From Solirubrobacter deserti (GTDB lineage Bacteria > Actinomycetota > Thermoleophilia > Solirubrobacterales > Solirubrobacteraceae), in the NCBI RefSeq assembly GCF_003344625.1, contig NZ_QPKJ02000004.1, forward strand, positions 434,001 to 498,000: 64,000 bases of DNA. Direction: 5' to 3'. A program made the translations under genes and the position numbers. Position 1 is the first letter of the stretch, and each line of letters opens with the position of its first letter. Under the pieces are notes generated by a model. The model was not told the DNA's origin. It was given only the letters and a program-made list of their open reading frames with translations, and made no database searches. This document shows positions 1 through 14,241 of the stretch, in pieces.

Positions 1-36
1 CTCAAGCGAACCGCCGGCCGTGCCGACACCGAGAAC

Positions 37-252
37 GTGACCTGGTTGATCGGCATCGCCTCCCTCTGGCTCTTCGTCTGCCTCCTCGCCGTCTCGCTGT
101 GCGCGATGGCTCGCCGCGGGGACGACGCCCTCGCCGCCCTCGCGTACGCGCGCGAGGAAGACGAGGAGGTGGGCTTCGTGGCCGCGTTCGCGGAGCCGCA
201 GGTCGCGCCTGAGCGGGTGCGCCCGCAGCCCGCGCCGCGCTCGGCGCGCTAG
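37..252 (+). CDS. small predicted membrane protein, unknown function
   Basis: A 71-residue reading frame beginning with GTG. Residues about 3-24 form one hydrophobic segment (LIGIASLWLFVCLLAVSLCA), followed by a short acidic stretch and a Pro/Arg-rich tail, so it looks like a single-pass membrane protein with a cytoplasmic tail. I recognise no family. It lies about 150 bases upstream of rpmG on the same strand. The start is uncertain because the frame may be open to the left of the window, and no clear Shine-Dalgarno sequence is visible. The clean membrane segment is the main reason to accept it as a gene. Confidence 0.5.
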   Translation: MTWLIGIASLWLFVCLLAVSLCAMARRGDDALAALAYAREEDEEVGFVAAFAEPQVAPERVRPQPAPRSAR

Positions 253-315
253 ACCCTTTCGCCTGGACACCGGGACAGTTCGCCCGGCTCTTCACGGGCA
301 CGCGCGACGAGGCGC

Positions 316-321
316 TATTCT
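316..321 (+). promoter_or_regulatory. candidate -10 box of the rpmG-secE-nusG operon
   Basis: TATTCT sits 82 bases before the rpmG start and is preceded by GCGC. It resembles the -10 boxes proposed here for rpoB, fusA and rpmJ, but lacks the TG of the extended form. A TTCACG 19 bases upstream (291-296) is a poor -35. A hairpin (GCGCCGG 335-341 with CCGGCGC 361-367) would lie in the leader. Motif-only evidence. Confidence 0.3.
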
Positions 322-402
322 TCATTGCCACCTCGCGCCGGAGCGGGGTTTTCCTTTGCCCCGGCGCATCCACGAACCCACGACTCTCGGAGCACGCCGT
401 CC

Positions 403-567
403 ATGGCCCGCGGAGACGTCCGGATCGCTGTGACCCTCGCGTGCGAGGAGTGCAAGCGCCGGAACTACCAGACGAAGAAGTCCAAGCGCAACAACCCGGA
501 TCGCATCACCCTGCGCAAGTACTGCAAGTGGTGCCGCCGTCACACCGGGCACCGCGAGACGCGCTAG
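403..567 (+). CDS. rpmG: 50S ribosomal protein L33
   Basis: Small basic protein of the large ribosomal subunit near the E site. The 54-residue frame starting [20 protein letters not shown] has two zinc-knuckle pairs (CEEC near residues 14-17 and CKWC near 40-43), so this is the Zn-binding C+ form. I chose ATG 403 because the L33 homology begins there; the same frame can be opened upstream at 325, but those 26 residues are unlike L33. It is the first gene of the classic actinobacterial order rpmG-secE-nusG-rplK-rplA, with secE 21 bases downstream. Confidence 0.95.
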   Translation: MARGDVRIAVTLACEECKRRNYQTKKSKRNNPDRITLRKYCKWCRRHTGHRETR

Positions 568-588
568 CTCAAGGAAAGAACTCCAGAG

Positions 589-1041
589 ATGGCCACCGAT
601 CGTCCACGCCGTGGAAGCGACGACCTCGAAGAGGATCGCGTCCGCAACGACGAGTACGCGCGCGACACGGGTGACACCGAGCCCGCCGATCCGCTCGGGC
701 AGGCGATGCCCGACGTGACGGAGGCGCACCTCGCCGAGGTCGGCGGAGACGATCGCGATCGCACCGCCGCGGCGCCGCCCGCCCCGCCCGAGCCGCCCAC
801 CGGTTCCGGCAACGGCGACTCGCACGAGCACGGCGACGCCCCGGTTCACCGCAAGGGCCTGTTCGGCCGCGCGGCCGACTTCCTGCGCGCGTCGTGGGCC
901 GAGCTGCGCCGCGTCCAGTGGCCCGACCGCCGTCAGGTCGGGCAGGGCACTGCCGTCACGCTCGGGTTCGTGGTCGTCGCGGGCGCGTATTTGGGCCTGC
1001 TCGACGCCATCTGGAACCCCCTGATCCAGGCCATCCTGTAG
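589..1041 (+). CDS. secE: preprotein translocase subunit SecE with long acidic N-terminal extension
   Basis: SecE clamps SecY in the SecYEG channel. The family core is the last 57 or so residues: an amphipathic helix with the signature LRRVQWPDRRQV, then one membrane helix (TLGFVVVAGAYLGLLDAIW). Bacterial SecE of this type is usually 60-90 residues; this one is 150 because roughly 90 residues rich in Asp, Glu, Arg and Pro precede the core. AAGGAAAG lies upstream of the ATG at 589. It sits between rpmG and nusG, the normal place. Confidence 0.95.
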   Translation: MATDRPRRGSDDLEEDRVRNDEYARDTGDTEPADPLGQAMPDVTEAHLAEVGGDDRDRTAAAPPAPPEPPTGSGNGDSHEHGDAPVHRKGLFGRAADFLRASWAELRRVQWPDRRQVGQGTAVTLGFVVVAGAYLGLLDAIWNPLIQAIL

Positions 1042-1053
1042 AGGCCCCCACCC

Positions 1054-1575
1054 ATGTTTCGCTGGTACGTCATCAACACCTATTCCGGGCACGAGAACAA
1101 GGTCAAGCAGAACCTCGAGCACCGAGTCTCTTCCCTGAACCAGACGCGCGCCGTGCGTCAGGTCGTCGTTCCGACGGAGACCGTTCAGGAGATGAAGGAC
1201 AACCAGAAGGTCTCGGTCGAGAAGCGGACCATGCCCGGCTACGTGCTGGTGAACATGGACCTCAACGAGGACTCCTGGCAGGTCGTCAAGGGCACCCCGG
1301 GCGTGACCGGGTTCGTGGGCGCGTCAAACGAGCCGATCCCACTGACGCAGGCCGAGGTCGACCGCCTGCTCCACCGTGAGGTGGCGCAGAAGGTCCCGAG
1401 CAGGGCCCAGTTCACGATCGGCGAATCTGTCAAGGTGATCTCCGGTCCGCTCTCCGACTTCTCGGGCGAGATCTCGGAGATCAACGAGGACGCGTCCAAG
1501 CTGAAGGTGCTCGTCTCCATCTTCGGGCGCGAGACCCCAGTCGAGGTCGGGTACGACCAGGTGAAGAAGATCTAA
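1054..1575 (+). CDS. nusG: transcription termination/antitermination factor NusG
   Basis: NusG binds RNA polymerase through its NGN domain and couples it to Rho or the ribosome through its KOW domain. The 173-residue protein begins [17 protein letters not shown], the usual NGN opening, and contains [11 protein letters not shown] and the loop TPGVTGFVG. The C-terminal KOW domain starts near residue 123 ([16 protein letters not shown]). It lacks the long N-terminal extension found in some actinobacterial NusG proteins. Its stop overlaps the rplK start (TAATG), so the two are likely translationally coupled. Confidence 0.97.
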   Translation: MFRWYVINTYSGHENKVKQNLEHRVSSLNQTRAVRQVVVPTETVQEMKDNQKVSVEKRTMPGYVLVNMDLNEDSWQVVKGTPGVTGFVGASNEPIPLTQAEVDRLLHREVAQKVPSRAQFTIGESVKVISGPLSDFSGEISEINEDASKLKVLVSIFGRETPVEVGYDQVKKI

Positions 1576-2000
1576 TGGCCAAGAAGGTAATGACCCAGAT
1601 CAAGCTGCAGGCCCCGGGCGGCCAGGCCTCTCCGGCCCCGCCTGTCGGCCCTGCCCTTGGTCAGCACGGCATCAACATCATGGAGTTCGTGAAGGCGTTC
1701 AACGCCCAGACCTCCGGTGACATGGGGGTCACGATCCCCGTCGTCATCACGGTCTACGAGGACCGCTCCTTCACGTTCGTCACCAAGACGCCGCCGGCCG
1801 CGGTGCTGATCCGCCAGGCGATCGGCATCGACAAGGGCTCCGGCGAGCCGAACCGCACCAAGGTCGGCACGATCACCAACGAGCAGGTGCGCGCGATCGC
1901 CGAGAAGAAGCTCAACGATCTCAACGCGCACGACGTCGACCAGGCGGCCAAGATCATCGCGGGCACGGCCCGCTCTATGGGCGTGGAGGTCGTCGCGTAA
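1575..2000 (+). CDS. rplK: 50S ribosomal protein L11
   Basis: L11 forms the GTPase-associated centre with L10, L7/L12 and 23S rRNA. The 141 residues match the family length. Typical segments are visible: [22 protein letters not shown] near the N-terminus (thiostrepton-site region) and [12 protein letters not shown] in the middle. The ATG overlaps the nusG stop and its own stop overlaps the rplA start (TAATG), giving a tightly coupled nusG-rplK-rplA series. Confidence 0.98.
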   Translation: MAKKVMTQIKLQAPGGQASPAPPVGPALGQHGINIMEFVKAFNAQTSGDMGVTIPVVITVYEDRSFTFVTKTPPAAVLIRQAIGIDKGSGEPNRTKVGTITNEQVRAIAEKKLNDLNAHDVDQAAKIIAGTARSMGVEVVA

Positions 2001-2725
2001 TGGCGAAGCACGGCAAGGGCTCGGTCGCCTCGAAGGCGCTGGTGGATCGCACGCGCGAGTACACCCCGCAAGAGGCCGTCCAGCTCATGAAGGAAGCCAA
2101 GCGGGCGAAGTTCGACGAGTCCGTCGAGGTGCACATCCGCACCGGGCTCAACGTGCGCCACGCCGACGAGCAGCTCCGCGGCACGATCGCGCTCCCGCAC
2201 GGCCTCGGCAAGGAGGTCAAGGTCGCCGTCTTCGCCAAGGGCGACAAGGCGCGCGAGGCCGAGGAGGCCGGCGCCGACATCGTGGGCGCGGACGACCTGG
2301 CCGCCAAGATCCAGGACGGCTTCATGGACTTCGACGTCGCGATCGCGACCCCGGACATGATGCCGGTGGTCGGTCGCCTCGGCCGCATCCTCGGCCCGTC
2401 GGGCAAGATGCCGAACCCGAAGGTCGGCACGGTCACGATGGACGTCGCCAAGGCCGTCGCGGAGTCCAAGGCCGGCAAGGTCGAGTACCGCACGGACCGC
2501 ACCGCGATCGTGCACATGACCGTCGGCAAGACGTCCTTCTCGGACGAGCAGCTGCTGGACAACTACCGCGCCGTGATGGAAGAGATCATCCGCGCGAAGC
2601 CGTCCGCCGCGAAGGGCAAGTACATCCGCACCGTGACGCTCGCGTCGACCATGGGCCCCGGCATCAAGGTCGATCCGTCGCGTCTGAAGGACTTGAACGA
2701 GTCGGAGGCTGGCGCGGCCGCGTAA
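2000..2725 (+). CDS. rplA: 50S ribosomal protein L1
   Basis: L1 builds the mobile L1 stalk at the E site and in many bacteria represses its own operon by binding the mRNA. The 241 residues contain the signature region [20 protein letters not shown] and the closing S-T-MGPG(I)K-VD motif. Usual length is about 230-240. It begins within the rplK stop codon. The 73 bases after it hold the leader of rplJ. Confidence 0.98.
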   Translation: MAKHGKGSVASKALVDRTREYTPQEAVQLMKEAKRAKFDESVEVHIRTGLNVRHADEQLRGTIALPHGLGKEVKVAVFAKGDKAREAEEAGADIVGADDLAAKIQDGFMDFDVAIATPDMMPVVGRLGRILGPSGKMPNPKVGTVTMDVAKAVAESKAGKVEYRTDRTAIVHMTVGKTSFSDEQLLDNYRAVMEEIIRAKPSAAKGKYIRTVTLASTMGPGIKVDPSRLKDLNESEAGAAA

Positions 2726-2798
2726 GCGGAATCGCATACCAGCCTCTCCACAGACTCCGGCCGCCCTCGAGGCGTAAGACCGGGATAGGAGAAAGCGC
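2726..2798 (+). ncRNA. probable L10 leader (autoregulatory mRNA element)
   Basis: The short rplA-rplJ gap carries pieces resembling actinobacterial L10 leaders: GCATACCA (2734-2741), CAGACTCCGGC (2750-2760) and GCGTAAGACC (2773-2782), the usual binding region for the L10-(L12)4 complex that represses rplJL. The Shine-Dalgarno AGGAG lies directly after it. Assigned by eye from remembered leader sequences; a covariance-model match would settle it. Confidence 0.5.
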
Positions 2799-3368
2799 TT
2801 GAACCGAGAGCAAAAGGCTCAGGTCATCGAGGAGGTGGCCGAGTCCCTACGGGAGTCTTCGGCCGTCTTCGCGGTCGACTACCGCGGCATTTCCGTGGCT
2901 CAGTCCGCCGAGCTGCGCACCACGCTGCGCGCGGCCGACTCCCGCTTCACCGTCGTCAAGAACACGCTCGCCGAGATCGCGGCCGACCGTGTCGGCGCCG
3001 ACGGCCTGAAGCCGATCCTGCAGGGCCCGACCGCGATGACCTTCGTCCGGGGCGACGCCGCCGCGGCCGCCAAGGCGTTGCGCGACTTCCGCCGGTCCAC
3101 CCAGAACACGCTTCTGGAGTTCAAGGGCGGCTGGATGGACGGTCAGACGTTGTCCCCGGAGGACGTCGACGCGATCGCCCAGCTCCCGCCGAAGGAGGTC
3201 CTCGTCGGCCGCCTCGTCGGCATGATCGTCTCGCCGCTCAGCGGCCTGGTGACCGCCCTCAACAACCTGCCCGCCGGCATGGCCCGGCAGCTGCAGCAGA
3301 TCGTCGACCGGGATCTCCTGGGCGGCGGCGCTGCGCCCGCTTCGACTGACTCGTCTACGGAGGAATAA
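2799..3368 (+). CDS. rplJ: 50S ribosomal protein L10
   Basis: L10 anchors the L7/L12 dimers on the ribosome and is the usual autorepressor of this operon. The frame of 189 residues starts with TTG, eight bases after a good AGGAG. Family hallmarks: [16 protein letters not shown] at the start, [12 protein letters not shown], and [11 protein letters not shown]. The C-terminal helix that binds L12 (about residues 140-170) ends in a short acidic Ser/Thr tail. rplL follows after 5 bases. Confidence 0.97.
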   Translation: MNREQKAQVIEEVAESLRESSAVFAVDYRGISVAQSAELRTTLRAADSRFTVVKNTLAEIAADRVGADGLKPILQGPTAMTFVRGDAAAAAKALRDFRRSTQNTLLEFKGGWMDGQTLSPEDVDAIAQLPPKEVLVGRLVGMIVSPLSGLVTALNNLPAGMARQLQQIVDRDLLGGGAAPASTDSSTEE

Positions 3369-3373
3369 GACAC

Positions 3374-3763
3374 ATGGCTACCAGCACCCAGGAATGGATC
3401 GACGAGCTCAAGTCGATCAGCGTCCTCGAGCTCTCTGAGCGCATCAAGGCCCTCGAGGAGGCCTTCGGCGTCTCCGCGGCGGCGGTCGGCGTCGCGGCCC
3501 CGGCGCCGGGCACCGGCGGCGGCGGCGACGCGGCCGAGGCCGCCGAGGAGCAGACCGCGTTCGACGTCATCCTGACGGCGGCCGGCGACAAGAAGATCCA
3601 GGTCATCAAGGTCGTTCGCGCGGCCACCGGCCTGGGCCTCAAGGAGGCCAAGGCGCTCGTCGACGAGGCCCCGAAGCCCGTCAAGGAGGGCGTCGAGAAG
3701 GAAGAGGCCGAGAAGCTCAAGGCCGAGATCGAAGAGGCCGGCGGCTCCGTCGAGATCAAGTAG
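3374..3763 (+). CDS. rplL: 50S ribosomal protein L7/L12
   Basis: L7/L12 forms the flexible stalk that recruits translation GTPases. The 129 residues show the N-terminal dimerisation helices, an Ala/Gly-rich hinge (about residues 36-57) and the highly conserved C-terminal domain ([20 protein letters not shown]). Last gene of this operon: two hairpins follow, and rpoB is not adjacent as it is in many bacteria but 2.7 kb away. Confidence 0.98.
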   Translation: MATSTQEWIDELKSISVLELSERIKALEEAFGVSAAAVGVAAPAPGTGGGGDAAEAAEEQTAFDVILTAAGDKKIQVIKVVRAATGLGLKEAKALVDEAPKPVKEGVEKEEAEKLKAEIEEAGGSVEIK

Positions 3764-3788
3764 CACCCGCTTCCCAAGCAGGCGTTGC

Positions 3789-3816
3789 CGACGGGCGCCC
3801 TCCGGGGCGCCCGTCG
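3789..3816 (+). terminator. hairpin terminator after rplL
   Basis: Perfect 12-bp stem CGACGGGCGCCC (3789-3800) / GGGCGCCCGTCG (3805-3816) with loop TCCG. There is no strong U tract afterwards, which is common for high-GC terminators. Confidence 0.7.
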
Positions 3817-3925
3817 TCAGTTAAACGCGGTTGCGAACCCTGCGCGCTGCAGAGGGAATCGGGCGGTCAAGCCCGACGAAGGAGCTAGTTGCCGCGCGCC
3901 GCAGCCGCAGTAGGCCGGCAACGAA

Positions 3926-3952
3926 AAAGGGCGGCCATCGTGGCCGCCCTTT
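3926..3952. terminator. strong, probably bidirectional terminator
   Basis: Perfect 12-bp stem AAAGGGCGGCCA (3926-3937) / TGGCCGCCCTTT (3941-3952), loop TCG, with an A run before and TTTCTCT after, so it could terminate transcription on either strand. It insulates the rplJL operon from the gene at 4169. Confidence 0.8.
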
Positions 3953-4064
3953 CTCTGGTTCCTTCTGTGACGGTGCCGGATGTGCTCCGGCGGGGGATTC
4001 CCCGAGGTGCGGTGACGGGCCGCGGCCTCGGGTGCGGGAGTTCGGACTGCAGGGAGAGTACGGG

Positions 4065-4082
4065 GGTGCGGCTAGCCGTACC
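4065..4082. promoter_or_regulatory. imperfect palindrome, candidate operator
   Basis: GGTGCGGCTAGCCGTACC reads as an inverted repeat with one mismatched pair. It ends 86 bases before the start of the secreted-protein gene. It resembles a repressor site but no regulator is encoded beside it. Confidence 0.3.
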
Positions 4083-4168
4083 ATCCCCCGGAAGTGGTAA
4101 CCGGAATCTGGAGCACAGTGGACCGATTCCGGACGTGCGTCGCCCGCGCTGCGCCGACAACCGGCACA

Positions 4169-5149
4169 ATGGCCCGCGTGATCCCCCGAAGACTTCAGGT
4201 CGCCATGGCCGCGGCAACCCTCGCCGGACTGGTCGCGGCGCCGGCCCACGCCTCAGAGGCGCTGCACCTGGATGCCCGGGGGCCCGACGTCGCGTCGGCG
4301 CCGCTGGCCGCGGGCGCCACCTACTACGCGCGCGTCTCCGGAACCGTGTCGATCTGGAATCTCGCGCAGTGGAGCCAGCCGGGCGACGTCTGCGGGAGCG
4401 CCGAGTCCGGCCCGATGTATCCCTCCAGCGGGGTGACCAACGGACCCGTCGGGTTCGACGCCGAGACGATCTTCGCCGTACCGCCGGGCGTGCCCTTCGA
4501 GAACTTCCGCTGCGTGAGCGCTCAGATCCCGATGCACGTGACCACGCAGACGCATGGTGGGTTCCACATCGGAGTCGACGGGCAATTCACGCACGCCGAG
4601 CCGATCGGCGGGCCGTTCGCGGTCCCGCGCGCGGACCACACGTACACCTATCGCCTGACGGGCACCGGCCGCCCGGCGGTGTTCCGGTTCGAGGACAACC
4701 CCACCTCCGACAACTACGGCCGGTTCCGGATCACCATCCTCTCGGAGGCCGAGTGCCAGGCCGAGAACTGCATCGGGGCGGCGACGGCGCCGCCCCCGCC
4801 GGTCCTGCCGACCGCGCCCTCCTCACCGACCACGCCGGCGACGACGACCCCGCAGGCCGCGGTCAGGAACGCGACCGGCTTGCTGTCGGTATCCACGACC
4901 CGGCGGTGCGCGAGCCGGCCGTACGTGCGTCTGCGCCTGCGTGCGCCCAAGGGCGTGACGTTGCGCTCGGCGGTCATCAAGTACGGCAAGCGGACGATCC
5001 GCCTGTCCCGCGCCAAGCTCAAGCGCTCGATCTACCTGCGTAGCGTGTCCAGGAACACCTTCACGGTCCGGATCACCGTGACCACCACCCGCGGGCAGAC
5101 GCTCAAGGCGTCGCGCACGTTCAAGAGGTGCGCCAGCCGCGCGCGCTGA
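4169..5149 (+). CDS. secreted protein, unknown function
   Basis: With the ATG at 4169 the product has 326 residues and starts with a signal peptide (MARVIPRRLQVAMAAATLAG, then LVAAPAHASEA, cleavage likely after AHA). Upstream starts in the same frame would place about 25 odd residues in front of it. Residues about 30-215 form a beta-rich domain with several Cys; then comes a Pro/Thr linker (residues about 218-240) and a basic C-terminal domain with two Cys (RRCASRPYVRLRLRAPKG ... FKRC) resembling the small Ig-like domains often repeated in Thermoleophilia exported proteins. I recognise no catalytic motif. The acyltransferase gene follows after 27 bases and may be co-transcribed. Confidence 0.8.
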   Translation: MARVIPRRLQVAMAAATLAGLVAAPAHASEALHLDARGPDVASAPLAAGATYYARVSGTVSIWNLAQWSQPGDVCGSAESGPMYPSSGVTNGPVGFDAETIFAVPPGVPFENFRCVSAQIPMHVTTQTHGGFHIGVDGQFTHAEPIGGPFAVPRADHTYTYRLTGTGRPAVFRFEDNPTSDNYGRFRITILSEAECQAENCIGAATAPPPPVLPTAPSSPTTPATTTPQAAVRNATGLLSVSTTRRCASRPYVRLRLRAPKGVTLRSAVIKYGKRTIRLSRAKLKRSIYLRSVSRNTFTVRITVTTTRGQTLKASRTFKRCASRAR

Positions 5150-5176
5150 CGCGGCGAATCACGTATACACCCGGGT

Positions 5177-6232
5177 GTGGTCGCTGCGACGCGGGCACCT
5201 CGGCTGGATTCGCTCACCGGACTGCGGTTCGGCGCCGCGCTCGTCGTCTTCCTCCACCACCTGCCGGTGGGGCCGACGCTCGACCACTTCACCAAGCAGG
5301 GCACGGCCGGGGTGTCGTTCTTCTTCATCCTGAGCGGCTTCGTGCTGATGTGGTCCCACGGCGAGCGGGTGGGGGCGCGCCGGTTCTATCGGCGCCGGTT
5401 CGCGCGCATCTATCCCGCGCACCTGGTCGCGTGGGTGATCGGAGCGATCATCGTCACCGCCAAGGGCCTGTCCTGGTCGGCCGACGAGTTCATCGTCGGC
5501 GCCGCGCTGGTGCAGGACTGGATCCCCGAGCAGCGGTACTACTTCGCGATCAACGGCGTGGCCTGGTCGCTGTCGTGCGAGGTCTTCTTCTACGTCACGT
5601 TCCCGTTCTGGGCGCACCGGCTCGCGGCGCTCGGCTCACGCGCACGTGCGGGGCTCGCGGTCGCGGCGGTGGCCGGCGTGGTAGGGATGGCGGCCGTGGC
5701 CACGGTGGTCGATCCGGGCGCCGACTACCTGCGCACGGACGACAGCGTGTGGGTGTGGTTCGTGCGGCACGCGCCGTTCGTGCGCATCCTCGAGTTCCTC
5801 CTCGGCGCCCTCCTGGCCGTCGAGCTGCTGCGCGGGCGCCGCTGCCCGCTCGGCTGGCTCCCGGCGCTCGTCGTCGCCGGGGTCGCCTACGTCGCCGCCG
5901 GTGTGGCGCCGTCGGCGTTCGGGGTCGCCGCGGTCACCCTGGTCCCGTTCGCGTTGCTGATCGCGGCCGCTGCCGAGGCGGACCGCGGCGGCGCCGGGAC
6001 GCCGTTCCGACGCCGCTGGCTCGTCTGGCTGGGCGAGGTCTCGTTCGCCTTCTACCTCGTGCACCTGTGGTTCATCGACGCGTTCGACCTCCCCGCCTCA
6101 GGTCATCTGATCGTCAGCCTCCCGCTGGCGATCGCGGGCGCGGCGCTCCTGCACCATCTGGTCGAGCGTCCAGCCGAACGCCGGATTCGCGGGCGCAACA
6201 GCCTGCTCGTCGGCGGGGTACCGCGCGCTTGA
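5177..6232 (+). CDS. acyltransferase-3 (OafA/YrhL) family membrane protein
   Basis: Members transfer acyl groups to sugars, peptidoglycan or lipids at the membrane. The 351-residue protein opens with RLDSLTGLRFGAALVVFLHH, the typical first helix carrying the conserved His, followed by GVSFFFILSGFVLMW and RRRFARIYPAHLVAWV, both family signatures, and about ten hydrophobic segments. The C-terminus keeps SFAFYLVHLWFI and a final HHLVERPAERRI. There is no C-terminal SGNH domain, so it is the short form. Starts with GTG. The substrate cannot be deduced from its neighbours. Confidence 0.9.
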   Translation: MVAATRAPRLDSLTGLRFGAALVVFLHHLPVGPTLDHFTKQGTAGVSFFFILSGFVLMWSHGERVGARRFYRRRFARIYPAHLVAWVIGAIIVTAKGLSWSADEFIVGAALVQDWIPEQRYYFAINGVAWSLSCEVFFYVTFPFWAHRLAALGSRARAGLAVAAVAGVVGMAAVATVVDPGADYLRTDDSVWVWFVRHAPFVRILEFLLGALLAVELLRGRRCPLGWLPALVVAGVAYVAAGVAPSAFGVAAVTLVPFALLIAAAAEADRGGAGTPFRRRWLVWLGEVSFAFYLVHLWFIDAFDLPASGHLIVSLPLAIAGAALLHHLVERPAERRIRGRNSLLVGGVPRA

Positions 6233-6302
6233 TCGGGGCGCTAAAATGATGCCACTCGGCCGATAGTCGCAGCCGTCCACAGTGCCCTTCCCGCCACATA
6301 CG

Positions 6303-6364
6303 GGACCCGGGCCGGGCGGGGTCCGTGAGCGCCGAGCGCCCCCGCCGGGGGGTCCGAGACCCCC
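6303..6364 (+). terminator. hairpins between the acyltransferase gene and rpoB
   Basis: Two GC-rich hairpins: GGACCC (6303-6308) / GGGTCC (6319-6324), and GGGGGTC (6348-6354) / GACCCCC (6358-6364) with loop CGA. The second ends three bases before the candidate rpoB -10 region, so it is better read as a terminator for upstream transcription than as an rpoB attenuator. Neither has a U tract. Confidence 0.45.
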
Positions 6365-6366
6365 TG

Positions 6367-6375
6367 TGCTATCTT
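6367..6375 (+). promoter_or_regulatory. candidate extended -10 promoter of rpoBC
   Basis: TGC-TATCTT (TATCTT at 6370-6375) lies 80 bases before the rpoB start. The same TGC-TATNNT form occurs before fusA and rpmJ in this window. No -35 is recognisable (G run at the expected distance), which an extended -10 can compensate for. Confidence 0.5.
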
Positions 6376-6455
6376 GGTTGGTCGCGCCTGTATGCCTCTG
6401 GCACCTCTAGGCCACCTCCCCCGCCGCCCTACGACCCTCTTGAGGAGTCGCCGTC

Positions 6456-14090
<7,635 letters not shown>

Positions 14091-14158
14091 GAAAACGAGG
14101 TCGGGGCAGCCCCACCGCCCCACCCCGATCATCCGACCTCGCACGGGCTATTAGCCCG

Positions 14159-14191
14159 AAGGGCCCGCTTCGGCGGGCCCTTTCTTGTCTT
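14159..14191 (+). terminator. rpoBC intrinsic terminator
   Basis: Perfect 10-bp stem AAGGGCCCGC (14159-14168) / GCGGGCCCTT (14173-14182), a stable TTCG tetraloop, and the U-rich tail TTTCTTGTCTT. One of the best intrinsic terminators in the window. Confidence 0.92.
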
Positions 14192-14241
14192 GGAGGCGGT
14201 TCCCGTGGTCTGATTGCGCCTCCGACAACGGAGGGGGAAGG

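Larger units (their letters stand above)
3764..4168. other. intergenic region rplL to secreted protein
   Basis: Four hundred bases with no convincing gene. It contains the two hairpins listed separately and an 18-bp imperfect palindrome at 4065-4082. Open frames crossing it have Arg/Gly/Pro-rich translations without family resemblance, typical of chance frames at this GC content. Confidence 0.6.

Noticed and set aside
253..402. A tRNA gene upstream of rpmG, as in many bacteria
   Set aside because: I looked for acceptor-stem and TTCAAATC-type T-loop sequences in this gap and other gaps and found none; only a leader hairpin is visible.
3889..5043. A 384-codon plus-strand frame overlapping the secreted-protein gene
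   Set aside because: It crosses the strong terminator hairpin at 3926-3952, is Arg/Gly/Pro-rich without a family, and competes with a frame that has a signal peptide and domain structure.
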